Below, in pieces: positions 15,939 to 24,682 of a stretch of 64,000 bases of DNA (position 1 is its first letter; the number at the start of each line of letters is the position of its first letter). The notes below the pieces were generated by a model. That model made no database searches, had not been told where the DNA came from, and was given only the letters and a program-made list of their open reading frames with translations. Source of the DNA: Halogeometricum pallidum JCM 14848 (GTDB taxonomy: Archaea > Halobacteriota > Halobacteria > Halobacteriales > Haloferacaceae); NCBI RefSeq assembly GCF_000337095.1, contig NZ_AOIV01000006.1, forward strand, positions 187,421 to 251,420, read 5' to 3'. The translations under genes were made by a program, and so were the position numbers.

Positions 15939-16126
15939 GGGCGGATGGCCGACGCGCGTGCTGAAAAGCGTTCGGCTGCTGGCTATCGCCTGAAACTGGC
16001 GCGAACGGCTCCGTTGAAATCCCCAGCCGTCGGTGGTTTATCGAGACCGTGCTGAATAGAGCGCGCGTCTCTTGCAGCAGGATACTGATTCAGGGAGAGT
16101 CCACACGGGGAAGGGGGATGTCCCTG
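15939..16126. other. Non-coding stretch with possible decayed IS end
   Basis: No gene is visible. The part around 16007-16084 (cggctccgttgaaatcccca ... gagaccgtgctgaatagagc ... cttgcagcagg) resembles, from memory, the outer end of haloarchaeal insertion sequences, but no transposase, matching opposite end or target duplication could be found. GC content begins to fall here and stays lower through the CHRD gene. Treat as a hint only. Confidence 0.2.
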
Positions 16127-16618
16127 TTAGTGAACCTGCCCGCGGATCTCCCCTGCTGGGTGTGCCGAGGTATGGACGTTCACGTAGGCATTACCGCTTC
16201 TCACGGCCTCGACGACATCGGCGAGGGTTTCCCATCCACAACCGTTTCGGTCGTCCGGCGCCGTTATCGTTCCCTCTGCAAGGATTCCGTTGTCGCTGGT
16301 TGGCCCACCGCTAAAGAGTGTGACACCGACTGGACCATTCTGGCCCACGGGAGCGCAGTGGATATGCGCAGCGACTACGTCGTCGATGTTTGCAACCATC
16401 AACTTGTAGTCCAGTTCACCGCCTGCTTTGTCGAGCTGGAAGTTGGCCTGTCCTTGCGCGTTCGTCTCGACGGGATGGACCTCGTTCTCCCCCGAGAGAT
16501 GTGCCCGGAAGTTACGGTTATGGCTGCGGGCAGTCGCTACGCCGGTACCCGAGAGTGTGAGTCCGCCGAGGCCAACAGCGGTTCCGAATCGCCGTCTCGT
16601 CATGCTGTGTGGTAACAT
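16127..16618 (-). CDS. Tat-exported CHRD-domain protein
   Basis: A 163-residue secreted protein (158 if the second ATG at 16603 is used). It has a twin-arginine signal MTRRRFGTAVGLGG ending near GVATA, then a single CHRD domain: HLSGENEV, HIHCAPVGQNGPVGVTLF and the closing VNVHTSAHPAGEIRGQV. CHRD domains occur in chordin and in bacterial secreted proteins; role unknown. The first ATG is preferred because a TATA-like gttatttg lies about 27 bases upstream. Codon use is less GC-rich than in flanking genes, which suggests recent acquisition. It stands alone between the MBL gene and serS. Confidence 0.82.
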   Translation of the reverse strand: MLPHSMTRRRFGTAVGLGGLTLSGTGVATARSHNRNFRAHLSGENEVHPVETNAQGQANFQLDKAGGELDYKLMVANIDDVVAAHIHCAPVGQNGPVGVTLFSGGPTSDNGILAEGTITAPDDRNGCGWETLADVVEAVRSGNAYVNVHTSAHPAGEIRGQVH

Positions 16619-16959
16619 ACCATGATACAGACGGATGACAGCACAAATAACAATTTTCCAAACTTCGACCCAAATCCGTCTGTAGATTAGTTTGATGAGC
16701 AGAACACCTGTGTGTATTATACATTCCTTGTCGAGGTCTGGAACCCTCGCTGTCGCGCAAGAGCGAAGCTCTTCTGGATGCCGAAATCGCGAAGCGGTTT
16801 CCGAGCACGGTTCTCGTCGCTCACGGGAACTCCGCTGCGCTCGTTCGCTCCGGCGGCCTTGGTCGGCCGCCGTCGCGCGTCCGACCTCGCTCGGTCGACG
16901 CCTCGCCGCCTGACGCGGATGCGACACGGTTTTTGCGCCCCCTTCAGTAGCACTTCGCA
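16619..16959. other. Intergenic region between CHRD gene and serS
   Basis: This 341-base stretch has no convincing gene. The left third is AT-rich and contains the CHRD promoter (minus-strand gttatttg near 16648). The middle (about 16750-16900) is GC-rich and repetitive in texture (cgctgcgctcgttcgctccg, ggccttggtcggccgccg), with small self-complementary stretches but no tRNA cloverleaf. The right end holds the serS promoter, a TATA-like ggtttttgc at about 16927-16935, leading to a near-leaderless start. Confidence 0.5.
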
Positions 16960-18342
16960 ATGATAAGCAGGCAGTTCCTCCGCGAGAACCCGGAGACGGT
17001 TCGGGAGGCGCTCCGGAACAAGGGCATCGAGGACGTGGACCTAAACCGCATCCTCGAGGTGGACGAGGAGTGGCGGTCGCTGAAGCAGGAGGGCGACGAC
17101 CTGCGGCACGAGCGCAACGAGACGTCCTCGAAGATAGGCGACCTGAAGGCCGAGGGGAAAGACGAGGAGGCCCAAGAGGCCATCGAGCGTTCCCAGGAGC
17201 TGAAATCTGAGTTAGCGGAGGTCGAGGACCGCGCGGACGAACTCGAAGCCGAGTTGGAGGAGAGTCTGCTCGAACTCCCGCAGATTCCGCACGAGGACGT
17301 CCCCGTCGGCGACGACGAGTCCGACAACGTCGAACGCCGCCGCGAGGGGTTCGACGACCCGCGCGAACTGCCCGAGGAGGTGGTCCCGCACTACGACATC
17401 GGTGAGGACCTCGACATCCTGGACTTCGAGCGCGGCGCGAAGGTCACCGGCGGCGGATTCTACTTCGCGAAGGGCGACGGCGCGCGCCTCGAACACGCCC
17501 TCGTCCAGTTCATGATGGACGTGCACCGCGAACAGGACTACGTCGACATCTTCCCCCCGATTCCGGTCAACTCGCGGTCGATGGTCGGCACCGGCCAGTT
17601 CCCGAAGTTCACCGACGACGCCTACCGTATCGGCGAGTCCAACGAGGAGGAGTGGGACGACGAGGACCTGTGGCTCCTCCCCACCGCGGAGGTGCCCGTC
17701 ACGAACATGTACCGCGACGAGATTCTGCTCGACGACGACCTGCCGGTGAAACACCAGGCGTACACCCCCAACTTCCGGCGCGAGGCGGGCGAGCACGGCA
17801 CCGAAACCAGAGGAATCGTTCGCGTCCATCAGTTCAACAAAGTCGAGATGGTCAACTTCGTCCGCCCCGAGGAGTCCTACGAGCGGTTCGACGAACTGCT
17901 GGACGACGCCGAGGAGGTGCTCCGCCGCCTCGGACTCCCCTACCGAATTCTGGAGATGTGCACGGGGGATCTCGGGTTCACGCAGGCGAAGAAGTACGAC
18001 ATCGAGGTGTGGGCGCCCGGCGACGACATGGAGGACGGCCCCGAGGAGGGCGGCCGGTGGTTGGAGGTGTCGTCGGTGTCGAACTTCGAGGACTTTCAGG
18101 CGCGCCGCGCGGGCCTGCGCTACCGCCCGGAGCGACACGAACCCGCGGAGTACCTGCACACGCTGAACGGGTCGGGTCTCGCCGTCCCGCGCGTCGTCGT
18201 CGCCATCTTGGAGTACTACCAGAACGACGACGGCACCGTCGAGGTGCCGGAGGCGCTCCGACCGTACATGGGCGGTCTGGAGACCATCGAGGGGCACGAA
18301 CCGGTCGGCGAGTCGGCCGTCGGCGCGGGCAAGCGCGACTGA
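16960..18342 (+). CDS. serS: Seryl-tRNA synthetase
   Basis: A 460-residue class II synthetase that charges tRNA-Ser. Residues 1-105 form the N-terminal coiled-coil arm rich in Glu/Lys/Arg, which contacts the long variable arm of tRNA-Ser. The catalytic domain follows with motif 2 (NFRREAGEHGTETRGIVRVHQFNKVEM) split here into its recognisable parts NFRREAG and RVHQFNKVEM, and motif 3 near the end (LNGSGLAVPRVVVAILE). It is the common bacterial/eukaryal type, not the rare methanogen type. Length is normal. Start is leaderless after ggtttttgc. Confidence 0.97.
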   Translation: MISRQFLRENPETVREALRNKGIEDVDLNRILEVDEEWRSLKQEGDDLRHERNETSSKIGDLKAEGKDEEAQEAIERSQELKSELAEVEDRADELEAELEESLLELPQIPHEDVPVGDDESDNVERRREGFDDPRELPEEVVPHYDIGEDLDILDFERGAKVTGGGFYFAKGDGARLEHALVQFMMDVHREQDYVDIFPPIPVNSRSMVGTGQFPKFTDDAYRIGESNEEEWDDEDLWLLPTAEVPVTNMYRDEILLDDDLPVKHQAYTPNFRREAGEHGTETRGIVRVHQFNKVEMVNFVRPEESYERFDELLDDAEEVLRRLGLPYRILEMCTGDLGFTQAKKYDIEVWAPGDDMEDGPEEGGRWLEVSSVSNFEDFQARRAGLRYRPERHEPAEYLHTLNGSGLAVPRVVVAILEYYQNDDGTVEVPEALRPYMGGLETIEGHEPVGESAVGAGKRD

Positions 18343-18408
18343 CCCGACGCCCACTCGACCCGAGCGGACGCGGCCGGCCGTACCCGCGGCGTCGCGGTTC
18401 GGGAGCAG

Positions 18409-18837
18409 TCACCCCTCGCGGGCGAACGTCTCGATGCGCGTCACGCCGTCGTCGCTCAGGGCGAACACGTCCACGAACTCGAAGCGGACGCGGCCGTCCG
18501 CGCCGACGAGTCGGCCGTGGGCGACCCATCCCTCTGCTGCGTCGCCGTCGCCGTCGCCGTCCCCGTTTCCGTCGTCGTCGACGGCGCGGTACACCGCCGT
18601 CAGGTCGTGTTCCGTGTCCTTCTCCGGGCGGTCCTCGCGCATGAAGGAGACGAACGCCTCGCGGTCCGACAGCGTCCGGTCGGGTCGGTCGTGGACGAAC
18701 TCCGGGGCGAGCAGCGACGCGAGACGGTCGTAGTCGCCGTCGTCGACGGACTCATAGTAGCCGCGGACGAGTGCCTCGCGGTCCGCTCGCTCTCCGTTCG
18801 CTTCGTCTCCGACCTCGGCGGGGTCCTGCGCGTCCAT
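18409..18837 (-). CDS. NTF2/SnoaL-like protein
   Basis: A 142-residue protein with a cone-shaped NTF2-like fold, suggested by the opening helix [30 protein letters not shown] and by the closing strand pair [26 protein letters not shown]. Such folds serve as small-molecule enzymes or binding proteins; no catalytic set is evident. Residues about 90-101 are a GDGDGDGD run encoded by a simple triplet repeat (18536-18575), likely a flexible acidic loop. It converges on serS and diverges from tsr3. Confidence 0.72.
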   Translation of the reverse strand: MDAQDPAEVGDEANGERADREALVRGYYESVDDGDYDRLASLLAPEFVHDRPDRTLSDREAFVSFMREDRPEKDTEHDLTAVYRAVDDDGNGDGDGDGDAAEGWVAHGRLVGADGRVRFEFVDVFALSDDGVTRIETFAREG

Positions 18838-18916
18838 ACTCTCGCTTCCGGTCCCGAGGTCCCTGCCTCCTTCGGTCGCGGCGCGTCCCCGGCGGAGCGA
18901 CGGCGCGCGACGAACC

Positions 18917-18926
18917 GCTTTTATCG
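18917..18926 (+). promoter_or_regulatory. TATA box of tsr3
   Basis: GCTTTTATCG lies 22-31 bases before the GTG at 18948 and supports a leaderless transcript starting at that GTG. Confidence 0.55.
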
Positions 18927-18947
18927 GCGCGAACCCTCCCGGCGGAC

Positions 18948-19478
18948 GTGACCGCGGACACGACAGAGACGGCCGCCGTCGAGTACGGCGTGCACGTCCG
19001 CTACGAGGGCGACGACGACCCGGAGAAGTGCACGGCCCGAAAGCTGGCGTCGTTCGACCTCGCGGAACTCCACCGCTCCGACCGGGCGACGCCGTACGGC
19101 GTCGTGCTCAACCCGCACGCCGACAGAGCGCTCTCGCCGGCCGACGCGGACGCCTCGAACGTCGTCGCCCTCGACTGCTCGTGGGAGTCCGCGGGCGAGG
19201 CGATGTTCTCCCTCCCGGGCGAACACCGGGCGCTCCCGTACCTCGTCGCGGGCAACCCGGTCAACTTCGGGCGACCGATGCAGTTGACCACCGTCGAGGC
19301 TCTCGCCGCGGCGCTGTGCATCTTCGGGCGCGAGGACCGCGCCGAGGAACTGCTCTCGAAGTTCACCTGGGGACACACGTTTCTCGAACTGAACGAGGAG
19401 CCCCTCCGCAGATACGCCGACTGCGCGGACTCGGCCGAGGTGGTCGAGATTCAGCAGGAGTATCTGGACCGAGAATAG
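18948..19478 (+). CDS. tsr3: rRNA aminocarboxypropyltransferase Tsr3 (DUF367)
   Basis: A 176-residue enzyme of the Tsr3/DUF367 family, which transfers the aminocarboxypropyl group of SAM to a hypermodified uridine of small-subunit rRNA late in 30S/40S maturation. Family motifs visible are [39 protein letters not shown] and [14 protein letters not shown], then [18 protein letters not shown]. The GTG at 18948 was chosen from the TATA spacing and because the family begins a few residues before the first beta strand. Its presence next to other ribosome-related genes (serS, NOG1-like) fits the theme of this segment. Confidence 0.93.
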   Translation: MTADTTETAAVEYGVHVRYEGDDDPEKCTARKLASFDLAELHRSDRATPYGVVLNPHADRALSPADADASNVVALDCSWESAGEAMFSLPGEHRALPYLVAGNPVNFGRPMQLTTVEALAAALCIFGREDRAEELLSKFTWGHTFLELNEEPLRRYADCADSAEVVEIQQEYLDRE

Positions 19479-19495
19479 TTCGGTTCCGCGGCCTC

Positions 19496-19864
19496 TCAGC
19501 GCCCCTTCACCCACGACCCGACCGCCCCAGCAATCGCGCTGTCGACGGCGAACACGAGGGTGACGAACAGGCCGACGAGGAACACGCCCGCGCCGCCGAG
19601 AAACGCCCCGAGGGGGCCGCCGGCGAGTCCGAGCACGCCGCCCACGAGGCTCAGGAGAAGCGTGAGCACGACGCCCGAGATGGACCCCGCGAGGAGGCCG
19701 TTCCACGCGCCGTCGCCGAGGCTCCCGCCCGCGAGGTAGCCCGCGGCGAACCCCCCGATGAGGCCCGCGCCGATCTGGCCGAGCACCGGTAGCGTGAGGC
19801 CGACGGCGCCGACGACGAGTATCAGGATGAAGCCGACGCCGACGGCGCGCCAGTCCGTATTCAT
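19496..19864 (-). CDS. DUF5518-type membrane protein
   Basis: A 122-residue Gly/Ala-rich membrane protein with four predicted helices and the DUF5518-like opening MNTDWRAVGVGFILILVVGA, then GGFAAGYLAGGSLGDGAWNGLLAG. Glycine-zipper-like spacing (GGVLGLAGGPLGAFLGG) suggests tight helix packing. The start was set at 19864 because upstream in-frame codons are charged and lie in the tsr3/NOG1 promoter area. It converges on tsr3 with 17 bases between stops. Function unknown. Confidence 0.78.
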   Translation of the reverse strand: MNTDWRAVGVGFILILVVGAVGLTLPVLGQIGAGLIGGFAAGYLAGGSLGDGAWNGLLAGSISGVVLTLLLSLVGGVLGLAGGPLGAFLGGAGVFLVGLFVTLVFAVDSAIAGAVGSWVKGR

Positions 19865-20029
19865 GTACTCGGGTAGGTCCCTCGCGGGCAAAAACCTCGC
19901 GTCCGAACGGTCCCGCACCCGACTCGAATCGTGCGGCCGGACCGCCCGCGACCCTCCGGACGCGACCACGATGACGCGCGAGCGCCGAACGGACGCGCTT
20001 TTACGCTTCGGCCGAATAGTACTGTTAAC

Positions 20030-21004
20030 ATGATTTTCGAGTCCCTACCGACGACGCCGCGGTCGGAGGAACTTCTCGACAAGGCGTTCTCGCGTGCGGC
20101 CCGGTCCGGCCGGGCGAAGTCCGGGTTGGAAGCCCAGGAGTCGATGCTTCAGACGGCCTCCTCCATCCTCTCGGATAACCTCGAAAACGTCGTCACCGAG
20201 TGGCCCGACTTCGGCACCGTCGACCCGTTCTACTACGAACTCGCCGACGCCATCGTGGACGTCGACGAACTCCGGCAGAGCCTCTCGGAGGTGACGTGGG
20301 CGAGCCGTCAGATCGCCGAGATTCGCCGCGAGTACCAATCGAAGATGCGGAAGTCCGACCCCGACACGGCGCGGAAACACCGCAAGCAGGCGTTCGCCCG
20401 CATGGCGGACATCGTCGAGGAGATAGCCGATGACCTCCTGCGCGTCGGCGAGGCGCGCGACTCGCTGAAGAACCTGCCCGACATCCGCCCGAACGAACCC
20501 GCCATCGTCGTCGCCGGCTACCCGAACGTCGGCAAGTCGTCGTTCGTCAACCGCGTCACGCGCGCCTCCAACGAGATAGCGCGCTACCCGTTCACGACGA
20601 AGGGCGTCCAGATAGGCCACTTCGAGCGCGACCGGATACGGTATCAGATAATCGACACTCCCGGCCTCCTCGACCGACCCGAAGAGGACCGAAACGACAT
20701 CGAGAAGCAGGCTGCCAGCGCCCTCGAACACCTCGCGGACGCCGTCCTGTTCGTCGTCGACGCCAGCGGCGCCTGCGGCTACCCCCTCGACGTGCAGATG
20801 GAACTCCGCGACGCCGTGGCGGCGCGGTTCGCCGAACGGGACGTTCCCGTCATCACCGTCTGCAACAAGAGCGACCGTTCGACGGACGCGGAGGCGGACT
20901 ACTACATGAGCATCGAGACGGACGAGGGCGTCGAGGAGGTACTCGACGCGGCCGTCGACGCCGTCGGGTGGAGTCCGGACATCCCCCCGTCGCGGCAGGA
21001 GTAG
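20030..21004 (+). CDS. NOG1-family GTPase
   Basis: A 324-residue Obg-superfamily GTPase. The helical N-terminal domain (1-165) matches NOG1, the nucleolar/archaeal GTPase that acts in large ribosomal subunit assembly. G motifs: G1 GYPNVGKSS around 173-181, G2 TTKGVQIG, G3 DTPGLLDRP and G4 NKSD. The start MIFESLPTTP follows gcttttacg at 19997-20005 by 25 bases and appears leaderless. It is a normal-length archaeal member without the long eukaryotic C-terminal extension. Confidence 0.92.
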   Translation: MIFESLPTTPRSEELLDKAFSRAARSGRAKSGLEAQESMLQTASSILSDNLENVVTEWPDFGTVDPFYYELADAIVDVDELRQSLSEVTWASRQIAEIRREYQSKMRKSDPDTARKHRKQAFARMADIVEEIADDLLRVGEARDSLKNLPDIRPNEPAIVVAGYPNVGKSSFVNRVTRASNEIARYPFTTKGVQIGHFERDRIRYQIIDTPGLLDRPEEDRNDIEKQAASALEHLADAVLFVVDASGACGYPLDVQMELRDAVAARFAERDVPVITVCNKSDRSTDAEADYYMSIETDEGVEEVLDAAVDAVGWSPDIPPSRQE

Positions 21005-21079
21005 AACCGAACGGTCGGCGCGATGGATGACGGGCGATGAACGAAGAATGAGGGTCGAAGCCGAAGAGCGGTTCGGGCG

Positions 21080-21838
21080 TTACTCCGCGTCGTAGGTCAC
21101 GCTGACCGTCGCGGTGACCGTCACCGGGCCGGGTTCGAAGGAGGTGCTCCCGCCGGCCGAGTCGGCGCTCTCGTAGGCGACGCGGGTGTCGATGGGTTGG
21201 TAGCCGCCCGTCGTCGAGACGGAGCGGACGCCCGCGATGGAGAGGTCGGCCGCCTCAGCCAGCGTGTCGGCGTCGGTGCGGGCCGAGTCCATCGCGGCGT
21301 TCAGGGCCTCCTCGCGCAGGTCGGCGCGGGTCTCGTCGGTGAGCGTGAACGTGACCTGCTGGACCTCGCTGGCGCCGTTGCCGACGGCGACGTCTATCAC
21401 TTCGCCCGCCTCTTCGGGGGCGACTTCGACGGTGTAGGCGTGGACGGCCTGGTAGCCGGTCCTATTGCGCTCCTGTCCGCTGTAGTCGTACTGCGGGCCG
21501 ACGCGGAAGTAGGCGGTCGACACCGCGTCGTCGGGAACGCCGGCATCGCGGAGCGCTTGGCGCATCCGTTCGGAGTCGTTGGCCACCTGCGCGCGGGCCT
21601 CGTCGGCCGAGGACGCGGTGGCGGTGACGGCGACGGTGACGACGGCGAGGTCGGCGTCGGCGGTCACCTCGCCGTTCCCGGAGACGCTGATGGTGCGACC
21701 GACGTCGGCGTCGGCGTTGGAGACCTGGTTGGCGAAGTCGGTTCCGCCGTCGACCTGCAGGGGGGCGAGACAGCCGGTCAGCAGGACGAGTGCCGCGACG
21801 GTGAGCGGGAGAACGAACGTTCTGAAGCTACGTTGCAT
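21080..21838 (-). CDS. SIMPL-domain (DUF541) lipoprotein
   Basis: A 252-residue periplasm-facing protein. The N-terminus has a hydrophobic segment and lipobox LLTGC with Cys 23, a Sec-type lipoprotein signal without twin arginine. The rest is one SIMPL/DUF541 domain: TISVSGNGEVTADADLAVVTVAV, then SERMRQALRDAGVPDDAVSTAYFRV and the closing PVTVTATVSVTYD. Family members oligomerise at the cell envelope; specific function is unknown. An upstream in-frame start (21883) would add residues unlike a signal peptide. Confidence 0.88.
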   Translation of the reverse strand: MQRSFRTFVLPLTVAALVLLTGCLAPLQVDGGTDFANQVSNADADVGRTISVSGNGEVTADADLAVVTVAVTATASSADEARAQVANDSERMRQALRDAGVPDDAVSTAYFRVGPQYDYSGQERNRTGYQAVHAYTVEVAPEEAGEVIDVAVGNGASEVQQVTFTLTDETRADLREEALNAAMDSARTDADTLAEAADLSIAGVRSVSTTGGYQPIDTRVAYESADSAGGSTSFEPGPVTVTATVSVTYDAE

Positions 21839-21909
21839 ACCTCTTACACGTCGGCTCAGAATATCAAGCCCGCGTAATCGCAAAGAGCTCTTTCAGTCTT
21901 CGAGAGCGG

Positions 21910-23220
21910 TCACCTTCTGGGGTCGTCGACCACGATGTACCGTATCTCGACCGTCACGTGCTGACTTCCGAGCGGTCCGAGGGGTTTCGGTGCGAGTTCG
22001 TCGATGAGGGGGCGGATGTCGTCGCCGAGGTCCGGCGGCGTCCCGCCCGGGGGGTAGCCGATGGTGACGATGACGCGACTCGGCGTCTGGAACGGGAACC
22101 CCTCGTACTCGACGTGCATCGACACCAGCGAGGCGTCCGCCGGGAGTTCGCTCATGATGACCTGTTCGGTCTCCTGTTCGAACGTCGAGGTGCGGTAGGT
22201 GCCGTAGGAGACGCCGACGAGCACCGACGACAGCAGCAGGAGGATGGCGCCGATGGCGGCGACCCGCGACACCGTCGTCGACCGGGCCTCGTCCTCGCGG
22301 AACCACAACCGCGGGCGGTACCCCATCTGCCAGAGCACGATGAGGGCGACGAAGTTGATCGAGAGGATGTTCACGAGGACCAGCACGAGCGGGCCGAGCA
22401 TCGCCACGGGCTCTCCCCACGCGAGGGCGACGCCGACGACGGCGATGGGCGGTACCAACGCCGCGGCGATCATGACGCCGACGAGGGCGGCGGAGACGCC
22501 GGTGGAGACGGCCGCGGCGCCCGCGGCGCCCGCGCCGAGGGCGATGACCAGCGACAGCACGTCCGGGGCGAGTCGCTCGTGCACCTCCCCGAGGGCGAAC
22601 ACCTCCTCGGCCGTCATCGGGACGATACCCAGCACGCGCAACAGCGTAGCGAAGACTGCCGCCGCCGCGATGGCGATAGTGACGCCGATGACTTGCAGTT
22701 TGATGCCTTTGAACGCCATCTCGCGGTCGTCGATGACCGTGCCGACGCTGGTCGACATCGCCGGGCCGACGAGGGGGGCGATGACCATCGACCCGACGAC
22801 GACCGCCGGCGAATCGAGGAGGACGCCCGCGGTTGCGACCACCGCGCTCACGATGGTCATGAGCAGGAACGAGGAGAACGGCGGCGCCAACTCGCCGGCG
22901 CTGGCGGCCAGTTCCTCGCGAGCGATTCGGTTGCTATCTTCGTTCTCCTCCTCGTACTTCTCTTCGAGGTCCTGAAACCGCTTGGAGACGACCGTCTCGG
23001 CGTCCACGACCACGGTGTAGGCGTCGCGCTCGATACCCACCTCGCGCAGTTGCTCCAGCACGGGCTCGACGGCCTGCGCCGGGAGGGGAAAGGAGACGAG
23101 CGCCGTGTATCCGCGTCCGCTCGTCTCGTCCGAGACGGCGTAGTCGATGCCCTCCTCGTCCAACGTCTGCAAGATAGTGTCGCGCTTGCCGGTCGGCACC
23201 ATCACCTGTACGAGTCGCAC
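21910..23220 (-). CDS. DUF389 / TIGR00341 membrane protein
   Basis: A 436-residue integral membrane protein. The N-terminal ~95 residues are a soluble ACT-like domain (RLVQVMVPTGKRDTILQTLDEEGIDYAV), then a charged helix (FQDLEEKYEEENED), then about seven membrane segments of DUF389 with the signature GSMVIAPLVGPAMSTSVG. A soluble beta-rich tail follows the last helix. I chose the GTG at 23220 because the ORF has no better start before VRLVQVM and a TATA-like tttttacc is about 25 bases upstream. Transport function is suspected in the family but not established. Confidence 0.85.
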   Translation of the reverse strand: MRLVQVMVPTGKRDTILQTLDEEGIDYAVSDETSGRGYTALVSFPLPAQAVEPVLEQLREVGIERDAYTVVVDAETVVSKRFQDLEEKYEEENEDSNRIAREELAASAGELAPPFSSFLLMTIVSAVVATAGVLLDSPAVVVGSMVIAPLVGPAMSTSVGTVIDDREMAFKGIKLQVIGVTIAIAAAAVFATLLRVLGIVPMTAEEVFALGEVHERLAPDVLSLVIALGAGAAGAAAVSTGVSAALVGVMIAAALVPPIAVVGVALAWGEPVAMLGPLVLVLVNILSINFVALIVLWQMGYRPRLWFREDEARSTTVSRVAAIGAILLLLSSVLVGVSYGTYRTSTFEQETEQVIMSELPADASLVSMHVEYEGFPFQTPSRVIVTIGYPPGGTPPDLGDDIRPLIDELAPKPLGPLGSQHVTVEIRYIVVDDPRR

Positions 23221-23297
23221 GCACGACCGTTCCGAGGGGTGCGGTAAAAATCCCGACGCCCTCGAGGCGGGGGACTCCGCGCGTTCCCGAACCGGAC

Positions 23298-23996
23298 TCA
23301 CTCCCCGTCTCGAAGCGCCGCGCGTATCGCGTCCGCCCGCTTCGGTCCGACGCCCGAGACGCTCGTCAGTTCCTCCCGCGACGCCGCGACGGCGTCGGCC
23401 ACGGCGGGGTACGACTCGTACAGTCGTTCGGCCGTGGCGGTGCCGACTCCGTCGATACAGCCGTACATCCGCTCGGCGGTCGGCGCATCGCGTCTCGTGA
23501 CCGACCCGTTCGGAAGCGCCCGAGCGCCGGGCGCTTCGACGTGCTTTCGACCCAGGCGGACGGCGATGTCGACGAGGCGGTCGAGGTCCGAACAGGGGAT
23601 GACCGGCGTGCCGAACCGGACCGTGATGGACGCCGCCGACCCGCGGACGGCGGCCGCCGGGACGCCTTCATCACCGTCGCCGTCACCGGACTGCGTCCGG
23701 TGGGCCGCCGAGCGTCCCTCGGCGACATCCGCGGGGAACTCGTCCTCCAAGAGGAGATACGAGTACGGGAACGCCGCGCTCAGCCGACGGACCTGGTCGT
23801 AGAGGTCGGGCGAGGGGCGTCCGACGAGCGTGTTCACGTAGTCCGCGAGCGTCTTCCGCTCGACGGCGACGTCGCCCATCACTAAGTCGCCGGCGTCGAG
23901 TCGGCGGACCTCGGTCGCGTCCACGTCCCCGTGCGCTCGAACCGCCTCCGCGACGGCCGGCGGTTCCCTGTCGTCGACGAACACCGAGAGCGACAT
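23298..23996 (-). CDS. ERCC4-domain nuclease with helix-hairpin-helix
   Basis: A 232-residue XPF/MUS81-type protein without a helicase domain. The nuclease core has VDDREPP at 8-14, GDLVMGDVAVERKTLADYVNTL with the diagnostic ERK, and a long Asp/Gly insert (SGDGDGDEG) before the third strand. Two helix-hairpin-helix motifs close the protein (CIDGVGTATAERL and VSGVGPKRADAI), for binding branched DNA. Unlike Hef it lacks the N-terminal helicase. Likely works on forks or flaps in repair. It is divergent from the phage-like gene at 24083, with start codons 86 bases apart, so they may share a regulatory region. Confidence 0.9.
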   Translation of the reverse strand: MSLSVFVDDREPPAVAEAVRAHGDVDATEVRRLDAGDLVMGDVAVERKTLADYVNTLVGRPSPDLYDQVRRLSAAFPYSYLLLEDEFPADVAEGRSAAHRTQSGDGDGDEGVPAAAVRGSAASITVRFGTPVIPCSDLDRLVDIAVRLGRKHVEAPGARALPNGSVTRRDAPTAERMYGCIDGVGTATAERLYESYPAVADAVAASREELTSVSGVGPKRADAIRAALRDGE

Positions 23997-24082
23997 CGGT
24001 GGGGCGGTACGCGGGCGACGGTGATGAGTCCGGTGCCCGTTCGCCCGAGAGACTAACTGCCGCCGGCCCCGCGTTCCGAGGG

Positions 24083-24655
24083 ATGGTCAACGCGTTTTGG
24101 CTCGACCGCGATGTCGACACCGCGGCCAGGTGGCTCGTCGACGACCACGTGATGAGCAGCGTCTTCGAGTGTTCGATGGTGTTGACGACCGCGGCGCAGT
24201 TGAACGGGGCGACGGGGGAACGTCTCTACTACACGCACGAGAATCACCCGCTCACCCGGTGGGCCGCGGACGCGTACGAGAACTGGCGCTCTCTCCGAGC
24301 GTACACCGAGGCGGCGCATCGCGAGTGGCGGTACCGGTGGGACCACGGCCCCGAGGAGCGACACGGCTGTTGGGCGACCGTCGAGACGCTCGCCCCCGAA
24401 CGGGTTCGCGGCTTCGACTGGCCGAACGACGCCGCTTCCGACCCGCCGCAGGTGACCGGACGGTGGAAGGCGGCCGACTACGTGGACGCCTACCGCTACT
24501 ACTACGCCAACGAGAAATCGCACCTGTTCGAGTGGGCGAAGGACCGCGTCGAACCGCCGTGGCTGGCCGAGTACACGGTCGACGCCGACGTCGACGAACA
24601 CCCGAACCGCGTTCCCCCGGAGGACGAAGACGCCGCGGACGCCGACGGCGAGTAG
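24083..24655 (+). CDS. Uncharacterised protein resembling a phage-encoded family
   Basis: A 190-residue soluble protein, start ATG at 24083 (MVNAFWLDRDVD). The pattern of an N-terminal LDRDVDTAARWLVDDHV, then FECSMVLTTAAQLNG, ENHPLTRWAADAYENW and the helix REWRYRWDHG recalls a family I know from large phages, where proteins open with LD-D, a DKHV motif, HxNHP-x-W-x-RES and YRYGK. Some members are loosely annotated as pyrimidine-dimer glycosylase-like. The C-terminal half is haloarchaeal in style with an acidic end. It lies divergent to the ERCC4 nuclease gene. A DNA-related role is inferred; I cannot confirm it. Confidence 0.65.
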   Translation: MVNAFWLDRDVDTAARWLVDDHVMSSVFECSMVLTTAAQLNGATGERLYYTHENHPLTRWAADAYENWRSLRAYTEAAHREWRYRWDHGPEERHGCWATVETLAPERVRGFDWPNDAASDPPQVTGRWKAADYVDAYRYYYANEKSHLFEWAKDRVEPPWLAEYTVDADVDEHPNRVPPEDEDAADADGE

Positions 24656-24682
24656 GGTCTCGCCGGGACGGGACCGCGTCGC

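Noticed and set aside
18536..18575. Triplet repeat as possible CRISPR or regulatory repeat
   Set aside because: It encodes the GDGDGDGD loop of the NTF2-like protein in frame; no spacers.
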